A DNA stretch of 64,000 nt from Cycloclasticus sp. GTDB taxonomy: Bacteria > Pseudomonadota > Gammaproteobacteria > Methylococcales > Cycloclasticaceae. Location: NCBI GenBank assembly GCA_002733135.1, contig NVUJ01000006.1, forward strand, positions 54,717 through 118,716. The letters are read 5' to 3'. Shown one piece after another: positions 39,519-48,294 of this stretch. A model generated the notes under the pieces. The model was not told where the DNA came from. It made no database searches and saw only the letters and a program-made list of their open reading frames with translations. The position numbers and the translations under genes were made by a program. The number at the start of each line of letters is the position of its first letter. Positions within the stretch are counted from its first letter, which is position 1.

Positions 39519-41411
39519 TTACGAAACACGCTTATTAGCGCTATTAGGGACTAGTTTAAGGTGTTTTTGAACAGAGTTATAGATGCCTTTGGCGTCTAAT
39601 CCAGCTTCTTCAAGTAACTCTTCTCTAGAGCCGTGTTCAAGGTTGATATCAGGTAGACCAATATTAATAACGTTAACACTGGATGACTGAGCGTTTATAT
39701 ATTCATTAATAGCGCTACCAGCACCTCCCTTAATAACATTTTCTTCGACTGTAAAAATCGTCGAGTGGTAGGCGGCTATCGTATCAATCATCGCTTCATC
39801 TAATGGTTTAACGAAACGCATATTGACGACCGTTGCATTCAGCTTGTCGGCCACCTCAAGAGAAGCAGCTACGGTGGATCCAAATGCTAGAAAAGCAATA
39901 TCTTTACCATCACGAATTTTTTTAGCAGAACCAATCTCAATAGTTTCTAGCGTATTGTTAACGCTAATTCCAGGCCCTTTTCCTCTCGGGTAACGAACTG
40001 TAGAGGGGCCATCATATTGGATGCCAGTTGACAACATTTGACGGCATTCGTTTTCATCTGCAGGTGCCATAATTACCATATTGGGCAGGCACCTTAAGTA
40101 ACTAAAATCGTATGAACCAGCGTGAGTAGGGCCATCAGGACCAACTAAACCAGCGCGGTCGATAGCAAATAATACAGGTAATTTTTGTAAAGCGACGTCG
40201 TGGATGAGCTGATCGTATCCACGTTGCAAGAAGGTGGAGTATATTGCAACGACAGGTTTTAGCCCCTCACAAGCCATGCCTGCTGCCAGTGTTACAGCGT
40301 GTTGTTCGGCAATGCCCACATCAAAGTATCGATCTGGGAATTGTTGTTCAAACTCAACCATGCCAGACCCTTCGCGCATGGCAGGGGTAATACCTACTAT
40401 TTTATCGTTAGCATCGGCTGTATCGCATAACCATTGACCAAATACTTCGGTATAGGTAGGTGCGCTGGGTGCTTTTTTAGGTAGGTTGTCGTGACTCGGG
40501 TCAAATGTAGACACGCCGTGGTAACCAACGGGATCCGCTTCTGCAGGTGAAAACCCTTTGCCTTTCTGTGTCACAACGTGCAAAAATTGTGGGCCTTGTA
40601 AGTCTTTAAGGTTGGATAGTGTTTTAACTAAGGTCGGTAAATCATGCCCATCTATTGGCCCAATGTAATTAAAGCCGAGTTCTTCAAATAATGTACCAGG
40701 GATAATCATACCCTTCATGTGTTCTTCTGTTCGTCTTGCTAGCTCCCATACGCTTGGCATTTTTGACATGACCTTTTTACTGCCTTCCTTAACCGTGGTG
40801 TAGAACTTGCCTGATAATATTTTGGCCAAATAGTTTTTCATTGCACCAACGTTGGGTGAAATGGACATGTCGTTGTCATTTAATATGACCAACAAATTTG
40901 CATCTAAAGCGCCTGCGTGATTTAACGCTTCAAACGCCATCCCGCCGGTAATACCGCCATCACCAATAATGGCGACGGTGCGTTTTTCATCACCATTTTT
41001 TTCTGCTGCAATAGCCATCCCAAGTGCAGCGCTGATAGAAGTACTTGAATGACCAACACCAAAGGCGTCATATTCGCTTTCAGCGCGAGTTATGAAGGGG
41101 GTAATGCCGCCTTGTTTGCGGATGGTTGAAATTCGGTCTTTTCTGCCCGTTAATATTTTATGTGGGTATGCCTGGTGCCCAACATCCCAAACTAATATGT
41201 CATTTGGGGTGTCAAAAACATAATGCAGTGCAATGGTTAATTCAACCGTGCCTAGCCCAGCGGCTAAGTGCCCACCCGATTTGCTAACAGAGGATATTAA
41301 AAAATTACGTAACTCATTTGATAATTCGCCAAGTTCTTCAGCCTGCAGTTGGCGTAACTCTCTGGGGAAGTTGATTTTATCGAGCAATGGATAGTTGTCA
41401 GAAAGTGTCAC
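39519..41411 (-). CDS. dxs: 1-deoxy-D-xylulose-5-phosphate synthase
   Basis: 630 residues. [12 protein letters not shown] (about residue 80), TPP motif [18 protein letters not shown] (about 152), transketolase middle domain with the catalytic Glu in [11 protein letters not shown] (about 370), and C-terminal domain. It joins pyruvate and glyceraldehyde-3-P in the first step of the MEP isoprenoid route. It is third in xseB-ispA-dxs, the usual gammaproteobacterial operon. Confidence 0.98.
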   Translation of the reverse strand: MTLSDNYPLLDKINFPRELRQLQAEELGELSNELRNFLISSVSKSGGHLAAGLGTVELTIALHYVFDTPNDILVWDVGHQAYPHKILTGRKDRISTIRKQGGITPFITRAESEYDAFGVGHSSTSISAALGMAIAAEKNGDEKRTVAIIGDGGITGGMAFEALNHAGALDANLLVILNDNDMSISPNVGAMKNYLAKILSGKFYTTVKEGSKKVMSKMPSVWELARRTEEHMKGMIIPGTLFEELGFNYIGPIDGHDLPTLVKTLSNLKDLQGPQFLHVVTQKGKGFSPAEADPVGYHGVSTFDPSHDNLPKKAPSAPTYTEVFGQWLCDTADANDKIVGITPAMREGSGMVEFEQQFPDRYFDVGIAEQHAVTLAAGMACEGLKPVVAIYSTFLQRGYDQLIHDVALQKLPVLFAIDRAGLVGPDGPTHAGSYDFSYLRCLPNMVIMAPADENECRQMLSTGIQYDGPSTVRYPRGKGPGISVNNTLETIEIGSAKKIRDGKDIAFLAFGSTVAASLEVADKLNATVVNMRFVKPLDEAMIDTIAAYHSTIFTVEENVIKGGAGSAINEYINAQSSSVNVINIGLPDINLEHGSREELLEEAGLDAKGIYNSVQKHLKLVPNSANKRVS

Positions 41412-41479
41412 GTAATACGCTGAAATACGGTTAGATTTAGGGAGCGTATTATCGTTTGCTAGCAGGTAGTATGCAAGGA

Positions 41480-42364
41480 TTATGCATGCCGAGATACAGT
41501 AAATTCTGCTATTTGTCGTAAATAATCGGCTCTTTCTCCAAAGTGAGATAAATGTGAGATAGCGTCTTCGTAAAGGTCTTTTGTTAGCTGTTTAGACGGT
41601 TTTAAACCTAATAATGCAGGGTAAGTGGCTTTGTTGGCATGTTTGTCTTTGCCTTGGGTTTTGCCGAGGGCCGCAGTTGATGACGTTTCGTCGAGAATGT
41701 CATCTTGTACTTGAAAGGCGAGACCAATACATCCTGCGTAATGTTTTAAATGTAAATAATCTGAGTGTGAACTGTCATGTTTCATGCATACAACCATCGT
41801 TATACAGGCACAGATAAGTGCGCCTGTTTTGTGAAGGTGCATGCTTTCAAGTTCGGTGATGGAGATTTGTTTTCTTTCGCTGTTTAGGTCAATAGCTTGC
41901 CCACCAACCATGCCTCTAGAGCCCGCGGCCTGTGAAAGTAGCTGGATGACATTAACTTTTTGCTCGGCCGAAGCATTTGAGTTTGTGATTACTTTGAAGG
42001 CAAGTGTCAAGAGAGCATCACCTGCCAAAATAGCCGTTGCTTCACCGTAAATAATATGACAACTAGGTTTGCCACGGCGCAAGTCATCATCGTCCATAGC
42101 GGGTAAATCATCATGGATGAGTGAGTAAGAATGAATGAGCTCTATGGCGCAAGCAATACTATCAAGGATGTCTTGCTTAACATCAAACAAGTGTCCTGTG
42201 GCATATACCAGCAAGGCTCGAATTCGTTTTCCACCATTGAGTGTAGAGTAACGCATAGCGCTGTGTAAGCCCTTTGGTTCTATGCGCTCAGAGGGTAATA
42301 TAGATGCTAGTGCAGCTTCAATTTGAGCTGACTTTATTTGTTGGAATGTTTCAAACGACGTCAT
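41480..42364 (-). CDS. ispA: Farnesyl diphosphate synthase
   Basis: 294 residues. First aspartate-rich motif [14 protein letters not shown] (about residue 83), second QVQDDILD (about 222); [12 protein letters not shown] near 50 binds diphosphate. It extends IPP and DMAPP to farnesyl diphosphate. It lies between xseB and dxs, 15 bases after xseB. Confidence 0.97.
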   Translation of the reverse strand: MTSFETFQQIKSAQIEAALASILPSERIEPKGLHSAMRYSTLNGGKRIRALLVYATGHLFDVKQDILDSIACAIELIHSYSLIHDDLPAMDDDDLRRGKPSCHIIYGEATAILAGDALLTLAFKVITNSNASAEQKVNVIQLLSQAAGSRGMVGGQAIDLNSERKQISITELESMHLHKTGALICACITMVVCMKHDSSHSDYLHLKHYAGCIGLAFQVQDDILDETSSTAALGKTQGKDKHANKATYPALLGLKPSKQLTKDLYEDAISHLSHFGERADYLRQIAEFTVSRHA

Positions 42365-42379
42365 AACAGCTTGGAATTA

Positions 42380-42604
42380 TTAATCAAATTCGACGGGTTT
42401 TGCTGAAATGGATTTGCTGAGTAGTATCTCTACTTTTTGTTCTGCATCTGACAGTGATTTTTGACATGATTGAACGAGTTTGATGCCCTGTTCAAACTCT
42501 TTAAGTGATTCTTCTAAGCTCAGCCCACCATTTTCCATACGATCAACAAGGCTTTCCAATGATTGAAGTGATGATTCTAAGTCTAGTTTTTTTGCTTTAG
42601 CCAT
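42380..42604 (-). CDS. xseB: Exodeoxyribonuclease VII small subunit
   Basis: 74 residues, all-helical: LESSLQSLESLVDRMENGGLSLEESLKEFEQGIKLVQSCQKSL is the XseB signature. It partners XseA in degrading single-stranded DNA. It is the first gene of xseB-ispA-dxs-folE2-pckA. A perfect TATAAT (RC of 42633-42638) lies upstream, with only a weak -35. Confidence 0.95.
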   Translation of the reverse strand: MAKAKKLDLESSLQSLESLVDRMENGGLSLEESLKEFEQGIKLVQSCQKSLSDAEQKVEILLSKSISAKPVEFD

Positions 42605-42662
42605 AAGTGAGTGCGTCGTTTTTGTTTATCTCATTATACGGAAGTTAAGCCAACAAATATGG

Positions 42663-42691
42663 TTGACTTAATAAGTTAGCTATCGTATCTT
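42663..42691 (+). promoter_or_regulatory. Promoter of the rubrerythrin operon
   Basis: TTGACT (42663-42668), 17-base spacer, TATCTT (42686-42691). Predicted start near 42698, just ahead of a perfect palindrome. Confidence 0.6.
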
Positions 42692-42700
42692 AAAGTTTCC

Positions 42701-42717
42701 TTTAGACTAAGTCTAAA
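42701..42717. promoter_or_regulatory. Palindromic operator candidate before rubrerythrin
   Basis: TTTAGACT-A-AGTCTAAA, a perfect 17-base inverted repeat covering about +3 to +20 of the predicted transcript. Its position suggests a repressor site. A second palindrome, ATTGATATCAAT (42735-42746), lies closer to the start codon. Confidence 0.6.
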
Positions 42718-42763
42718 ACTTATTCAAAAGGCAAATTGATATCAATCAAAAAGAGGAAATATT

Positions 42764-43183
42764 ATGTCAATAAAAGGTTCTAAAACAGAGCAAAATTTAA
42801 AGGACGCATTTGCTGGTGAATCACAAGCAAACCGTCGTTACCTTTACTTCGCAAACAAAGCAGATATCGAAGGGTACAACGATGTATCAGCTGTTTTCCG
42901 TTCAACTGCCGAGGGTGAAACGGGCCATGCGCACGGTCACTTAGAGTATTTGGAAGAAACAGGTGATCCAGCGACAGGCTTACCAATCGGTGGCACTGAA
43001 GATAACCTTAAAGCGGCTATTGCTGGCGAAACACATGAGTACACAGATATGTACCCAGGTATGGCTAAATCAGCACGTGACGAAGGCCACGACGAAATTG
43101 CTGATTGGTTTGAAACATTGGCAAAAGCGGAGCGTTCACACGCTAACCGTTTCCAAAAAGCGCTAGATACATTAAACGCGTAA
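42764..43183 (+). CDS. Short rubrerythrin-family di-iron protein (no rubredoxin domain)
   Basis: 139 residues. Only the ferritin-like four-helix bundle is present: [20 protein letters not shown] (helix 1 with E/N ligands), [37 protein letters not shown], and [15 protein letters not shown]. The classical C-terminal rubredoxin domain (about 45 residues with two CxxC) is missing, so electrons must come from another protein; the Fe-S protein downstream is a candidate. The likely role is peroxide reduction. It is preceded by a promoter with a palindromic operator and followed by a strong terminator before the next gene. Confidence 0.92.
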   Translation: MSIKGSKTEQNLKDAFAGESQANRRYLYFANKADIEGYNDVSAVFRSTAEGETGHAHGHLEYLEETGDPATGLPIGGTEDNLKAAIAGETHEYTDMYPGMAKSARDEGHDEIADWFETLAKAERSHANRFQKALDTLNA

Positions 43184-43200
43184 TTTTGCTGTAATAAAGG

Positions 43201-43231
43201 AAAAGAGGGTACGCGCGTACCCTCTTTTTTT
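43201..43231 (+). terminator. Intrinsic terminator after rubrerythrin
   Basis: AAAGAGGGTACG / CGCGTACCCTCTTT palindromic stem followed by a T-run. It stops 10 bases before the next start codon and overlaps its ribosome-binding region, so it probably lowers rather than abolishes downstream expression. Confidence 0.88.
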
Positions 43232-43241
43232 GGAGAAAGAG

Positions 43242-44567
43242 ATGAGAGAAGGCAGCTTAGAAGCCCCAACAAGACACCCGTTAGATTGGAAAAATGTAGA
43301 TTTTTTCAATGAGTCGAAACTATTTGACGAATTAGAGCGTGTGTTTGATATCTGTCACGGTTGCCGTCGCTGCTTTAATTTATGTAACGCGTTTCCACTG
43401 CTGTTTGATGTGATTGATGAATCCGACACAATGGAGCTGGACAGCGTTGATAAAAGAGTTTATTGGGATGTAGTGGACAATTGCTACTTGTGCGATATGT
43501 GCTTTATGAGCAAATGCCCGTATGTGCCTCCACACGAATGGGATTTAGATTTCCCGCATTTAATGCTTCGTGCGAAAGCAGTAAAATTTAAAAAAGAAGG
43601 TGCTAAACAAAGAGATAAACTATTAACATCGACAGATGCTATAGGGAAATTAGCCTCTATACCGATTATAGTAAACGCAGTAAATGCTGCGAATAGCAGT
43701 AAGATGGTACGCGGTTGGATTGATAAAACCTTGGCTATCCATCCTGATGCAGTTGTTCCAACGTACCACAGTAATACAGCCAGAAAACAACTGGCTAGCC
43801 ACAACACTGTGTCAAGTGCACCTATAGCTTGTGCAGAGACAACGGGTAAAGTAGCTATTTTTACGACCTGTTACGGTAACTATAATCGCCCAGATTTGGT
43901 TAACGACTTGGTGTCTGTGTATGAGCATAATGACATTACCGTTGATATCTGCAAGCAAGAAAAATGCTGCGGCATGCCGAAATTAGAACTCGGTGATTTA
44001 GAGGCAGTAGAAAGGCTAAAAAATAGTAATATTCCCGAGTTAGTGCGTTTAGTAGACAAAGGTTGGGACATTGTTGCGCCGGTACCGTCATGCGTATTGA
44101 TGTTCAAACAAGAACTACCGCTGATGTTTCCGGATGACGCTGATGTAGCAAAAGTGCGTGATGCCATGTTTGACCCCTTTGAGTATTTAATGCTGCGGCA
44201 TAAGGGTGGCTTGTTAAACACAGAGTTTAAAGAAGAAATTGGTGATGTGTCGTACCAAGTGGCGTGTCACTTGCGTGTACAAAACATAGGGCTAAAGACT
44301 AAGGAATTACTAGAACTCATTCCCAATACGTCTGTAAAAGCGCACGAGCGTTGTTCAGGGCACGATGGAACGTATGCACTAAAGAGCGAGTTCCATGATA
44401 TCTCACGAAAAATTGCGCGCCCGGTTGTTAACCGAGTTGATAAAGACCAAGGCACTGTGTTTTCTAGTGATTGCCCAATGGCAGCAGATCACATTGCGGC
44501 GGGCCTAAAAAATGAAAAAGACGTTAAAAACCCGATGAGTTTGTTGAAACAAGCTTACGGTTTGTAA
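43242..44567 (+). CDS. Fe-S oxidoreductase with CCG domains (GlpC/HdrD-like)
   Basis: 442 residues from ATG 43242 with GGAG upstream. Two [4Fe-4S] ferredoxin motifs: [15 protein letters not shown] and [17 protein letters not shown] (about residues 36-95). Then two cysteine-rich CCG-type domains: one with [10 protein letters not shown] (about 240), the other with CHLRVQNIG and ERCSGHDG (about 340-375), where the CCG reads CSG. Such proteins pass electrons to or from quinones or thiols. With the upstream rubrerythrin lacking its own rubredoxin and DUF3501 downstream, an electron-delivery role in peroxide defence is a reasonable inference. Confidence 0.85.
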   Translation: MREGSLEAPTRHPLDWKNVDFFNESKLFDELERVFDICHGCRRCFNLCNAFPLLFDVIDESDTMELDSVDKRVYWDVVDNCYLCDMCFMSKCPYVPPHEWDLDFPHLMLRAKAVKFKKEGAKQRDKLLTSTDAIGKLASIPIIVNAVNAANSSKMVRGWIDKTLAIHPDAVVPTYHSNTARKQLASHNTVSSAPIACAETTGKVAIFTTCYGNYNRPDLVNDLVSVYEHNDITVDICKQEKCCGMPKLELGDLEAVERLKNSNIPELVRLVDKGWDIVAPVPSCVLMFKQELPLMFPDDADVAKVRDAMFDPFEYLMLRHKGGLLNTEFKEEIGDVSYQVACHLRVQNIGLKTKELLELIPNTSVKAHERCSGHDGTYALKSEFHDISRKIARPVVNRVDKDQGTVFSSDCPMAADHIAAGLKNEKDVKNPMSLLKQAYGL

Positions 44568-44582
44568 ATTTAAGGAATAAGC

Positions 44583-45167
44583 ATGAAGAAACTAGTTAAG
44601 GAAGAATTATATTCGTTGGAAGAATACTCAGCGATGCGACCTGAATACAGAATAAAAGTACGCGCGCACAAAGAAAATCGTATCGTACGCATTGGTGACA
44701 ATGTGAGTTTACATTTCGAAGACTACCTCACCATGCGCTACCAAGTGCAAGAAATGTTGCGTGCTGAAAAGATATTTGAAGCCGATGGCATTAATGAAGA
44801 AATTGATACCTACAATCCACTGATTCCAGATGGCCAAAATTGGAAGGCAACGATGATGATTCAGTTTGACAAAGTTGAAGACCGTGTAAAAGCGTTAGCT
44901 GAGATGATTGGTATAGAACGCGCGACGTGGGTGCAGGTAGATGGTTTTGATAAAGTGTCGCCAATCGCTAACGAAGATTTAGAACGTGAAACAGAAGAAA
45001 AAACCTCGTCGGTACATTTTTTGCGATTTGAACTTAGTAAAGAAATGGCGCACGCGGCCAAACAAGGCGCTGCCATTAATATGGGTGTGGATCACCCTGC
45101 GTATACACAAGCTTGCCTACCGATTGCTGAAAACTTCAGAGCATCACTGGTTAACGATTTAGAATAA
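44583..45167 (+). CDS. DUF3501 family protein
   Basis: 194 residues, soluble, no known catalytic motif. Recognisable family stretches: LYSLEEYSAMRPEYRIKVRAHKENR, VSLHFEDYLTMRYQVQEMLRAEK and NPLIPDGQNWKATMMIQ. It lies 15 bases after the Fe-S protein, and the rubrerythrin / Fe-S / DUF3501 set is a recurrent neighbourhood. The biochemical role is unknown. Confidence 0.85.
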   Translation: MKKLVKEELYSLEEYSAMRPEYRIKVRAHKENRIVRIGDNVSLHFEDYLTMRYQVQEMLRAEKIFEADGINEEIDTYNPLIPDGQNWKATMMIQFDKVEDRVKALAEMIGIERATWVQVDGFDKVSPIANEDLERETEEKTSSVHFLRFELSKEMAHAAKQGAAINMGVDHPAYTQACLPIAENFRASLVNDLE

Positions 45168-45184
45168 CCTTTATTGTGACTGTC

Positions 45185-48130
45185 TTATTTTTTTGTTACT
45201 TCATGGATGTCTTTAGGTGCGTCTAGATAATAACCTTGGGCATAATCGACGCCGATTTCTTTAAGTTTATTGTAAATAGCTTCATTTTCGACGAATTCAC
45301 CAACGGTCTTTTTGCCCATAATATGAGCGATTTCGTTCATTGATTTCACCATTGCTAAATCCAATTCATCATCGAGCATATTTTTAATAAACTGCCCATC
45401 AATTTTTAGAATATCAGCAGGTAATTTTTTCAAATATTCATAAGATGAAAGCCCAGTGCCAAAATCATCTAATGATACTAAGCAGCCTAAATCCCTTAAC
45501 TTAATTAAAAACTCTATACCTAATTGCGGGTTACTAATAGCAGCCGTTTCGGTGACTTCAAAACATACTTTACTAGGGTTCATGCCGGATGCCTTTATCG
45601 TGCTTCGAATGATGTCATAGCTTGATTCATGGGCGATGGTTTGCCCTGATAGATTAATACTTACCCACTCAAATTCATCTTGTATTTTTGACATGGACAC
45701 GATGGCTTCTTGAATAACCCACTGATCTATTTTATAAATTAACTTGTATCTCTCAGCAGCTGGTAAAAACACGTCGGGTGGAATGATATAACCTTCATCA
45801 TCCATCATACGAACTAATACCTCGTAACAAGGGAGCTGTTCGGAGGTTATATCTTCTAACGAACCAATTTTTTGCGCATAACATAGTAGTTTATCCGTTT
45901 TAAGAGCGTTTTGAATTTGATTGATAACGCTATTTTCTTTCAAACGTAATAACACGGCTTGATCGGCACTCGTATGTACGTGAATCCTATTTCGTCCTTC
46001 TTCTTTTGCTATATAGCATGAGGTGTCAGCGAGTTTTAATGCATCTTCAAAAGACGTAATGGTTGAATCTATCGAGACTATACCGATGCTAACACCGACG
46101 TTATATTCTTTGTCTTCCCAAGCGAACACATATTTACTAATCACTTGTAAAACTTGTTCTGCTACGATTTGTGCGCCAGCTGGTAAACAATCGTTGAGTA
46201 AAATGCAAAACTCATCACCACCTACACGTGCAAAAGTGTCTGCGGACCTTAGCGTTTGAGAAAGGAGCTGGGAGATTTCAATTAAAGCGAAATCACCAGC
46301 GCCATGGCCACAATTGTCATTTATATACTTAAAGTGATCCAAATCAAGGTAAAGCAACGCATGCGATTTTTGGGTACCATCAACGTCATATACTGCGACA
46401 CATAATTCATCGTTAAAACCCCGACGATTCATTAATTTGGTCAGCGGGTCGTGGGTTGCTTCGTAGCTAAGTCTATGTGTTAGCTTATGTTTTTCTGTGA
46501 TGTCTTTAAAGTACCAAACGCGTCCGTGAATGCGGTCATTGACTAATGGAAATGATGTCATATCCAAGACACCACCATTTTTTAAATTGATAATAGCCTC
46601 TGTCTTTTCATCTGATGAAGGAGATATTTCAGTGACTATTTTTTTAATTTCCGCATCGTTAGAAATTTCCCCAATGCCTAATTGCAGTACACCTAGTGAT
46701 GATAGGCCTTTTTGTTTAATGACATCTTCAGAGATTTTGAATGTTTGTAAAAATACTTGGTTTACAGTAATTACGTTTCTGTTTAAATCTTCAACTAATA
46801 GGCCATCGTCTGATGCCTCCATAATGGCACGATGAATATCAAGTGCATTTTGAAGTGCCTTTGTTGAATTAACAATTTTAGTGATGTTCTTGAAATACCA
46901 CACGCGGCCTTTAACAGAATGATTATGAATTAATGGGAAAGAATCCATTTTTAAAACAATATCGTTCAGCAATTCGATAGTTATTTCACTTTTGTCTCGA
47001 GACGTTGGCAGCAAACCAGTTACTAAGTGTTGAATTTCGTCGATATTTGAAATAACACGCAGCCCTTCAGCTAATAAGTCAAGGGTGTGTAACTCTGAGG
47101 TGTCTGTTTTTGTAATATTAAAAAAATCATAAAACTTTTGGTTAATGCTTATGACTTTCCTATTAATATCTTCAACTAAAATACCATCATCAGTAGCTTC
47201 TAAAATAGCATTTTGCACATCTAAAGATTCATTAAGTGCTTGGTGAGCCTCATATTCAGACGTTTTATCTTTAGACGTTACTAAGAAATGTGACAGTCCA
47301 TTGTAGATAATTTTGCTGCCAATATTTTCAACCTGAATAAGTTTACCTGAGCCTGTTGTTTTTTCACCGTGGGCAGAACTACTACCCGTGGATTCAACTT
47401 CATCAAAAAAATGTTTAACTATTTGATGGTCTTTTTTCGAAACATGCGTGGTGCCGTGTAGGTTTGTTAGGCCATGAAGCTCACGCTCGTTAAGCGTGCA
47501 ATAAGCATTGTTAGCGTATACAAGGTTTCTGTCAGCATTGAAAATAGCTTGCGCTAAAGAATTGCTATCAATTATTTCAGTTGATAGTTCGGCAGCATTT
47601 ATGAGGCTTGGGATATCGAGTAACCGATTCAAAGATTTTTTTATTCGCTTAGAGATTGCTACTAATAAGGCTTTGTCATCGTCAGAATAACTAGCTGGTT
47701 TGGCGCAATGGTGGATGCCAATGCACCAAGCGCTTGTACCATCCGGTTCAATTTTACAGCTCATTTGAGACTGTATTTTAAATAAGTCATAGGCTTCGCG
47801 AAGTGCAGGCTCACTTGCAGCATTAATATCATAAACGACGGCTTCAGCTAACTTAGCGTCTTCAGAAATATGTGTACAGACGGGGTTCGTTGGGGTGTAG
47901 GCTTTTAAAATATTGGCCCCAGGGTAACCAGGAGTAGTTTCTTCAATAGGAACAAGGTAGTTCTCAGCCGTCGGATCACAGGGATACAGCAACCAACAAC
48001 GGTCGGCGTTAAGCGCTTCAAGTGTATGCCGTAGGATGATTTTTAATTTGTGAAAGTCGGAAAGCGGTAGTGCAAGTGCTTTATCAACCTTATTCAAAAG
48101 CATGCTTTTTTTTTCCAAATGTTTTTCCAT
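45185..48130 (-). CDS. GAF-PAS-PAS-PAS-GGDEF-EAL c-di-GMP signalling protein
   Basis: 981 residues, no membrane segment. GAF-like domain (about 20-170), three PAS segments (about 185-545), of which the last two share near-repeated sequence (TDDGILVEDINRKVISINQ vs SDDGLLVEDLNRNVITVNQ), then GGDEF (about 555-725) and EAL (about 745-975). The cyclase motif GGDEF (about 637) is intact with an upstream RSAD inhibitory site. The phosphodiesterase signature is EVL, with the other residues present (NLSG, FEVTE, DDFGTGLSS, LKID). It could make or break c-di-GMP. It is monocistronic and convergent with the DUF3501 gene. Confidence 0.9.
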   Translation of the reverse strand: MEKHLEKKSMLLNKVDKALALPLSDFHKLKIILRHTLEALNADRCWLLYPCDPTAENYLVPIEETTPGYPGANILKAYTPTNPVCTHISEDAKLAEAVVYDINAASEPALREAYDLFKIQSQMSCKIEPDGTSAWCIGIHHCAKPASYSDDDKALLVAISKRIKKSLNRLLDIPSLINAAELSTEIIDSNSLAQAIFNADRNLVYANNAYCTLNERELHGLTNLHGTTHVSKKDHQIVKHFFDEVESTGSSSAHGEKTTGSGKLIQVENIGSKIIYNGLSHFLVTSKDKTSEYEAHQALNESLDVQNAILEATDDGILVEDINRKVISINQKFYDFFNITKTDTSELHTLDLLAEGLRVISNIDEIQHLVTGLLPTSRDKSEITIELLNDIVLKMDSFPLIHNHSVKGRVWYFKNITKIVNSTKALQNALDIHRAIMEASDDGLLVEDLNRNVITVNQVFLQTFKISEDVIKQKGLSSLGVLQLGIGEISNDAEIKKIVTEISPSSDEKTEAIINLKNGGVLDMTSFPLVNDRIHGRVWYFKDITEKHKLTHRLSYEATHDPLTKLMNRRGFNDELCVAVYDVDGTQKSHALLYLDLDHFKYINDNCGHGAGDFALIEISQLLSQTLRSADTFARVGGDEFCILLNDCLPAGAQIVAEQVLQVISKYVFAWEDKEYNVGVSIGIVSIDSTITSFEDALKLADTSCYIAKEEGRNRIHVHTSADQAVLLRLKENSVINQIQNALKTDKLLCYAQKIGSLEDITSEQLPCYEVLVRMMDDEGYIIPPDVFLPAAERYKLIYKIDQWVIQEAIVSMSKIQDEFEWVSINLSGQTIAHESSYDIIRSTIKASGMNPSKVCFEVTETAAISNPQLGIEFLIKLRDLGCLVSLDDFGTGLSSYEYLKKLPADILKIDGQFIKNMLDDELDLAMVKSMNEIAHIMGKKTVGEFVENEAIYNKLKEIGVDYAQGYYLDAPKDIHEVTKK

Positions 48131-48220
48131 GATTGTCTAAAGCGTTCTGTCCGTAAATTGAGTATAGTTGAAATAATTAAAATAGCATTTCTATAAATCA
48201 TAATTAATGCACTTCAACCA

Positions 48221-48249
48221 TTGTGACAGCGTGTGGAAATGATTATGCT
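48221..48249 (+). promoter_or_regulatory. Possible promoter of parE-parC
   Basis: TTGTGA (48221-48226), 17-base spacer, TATGCT (48244-48249); four of six consensus bases in each box. Confidence 0.35.
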
Positions 48250-48294
48250 TTGTCAGGTCTTTGATCCCATTAAATTAATTAAGCGAATTTCTTT

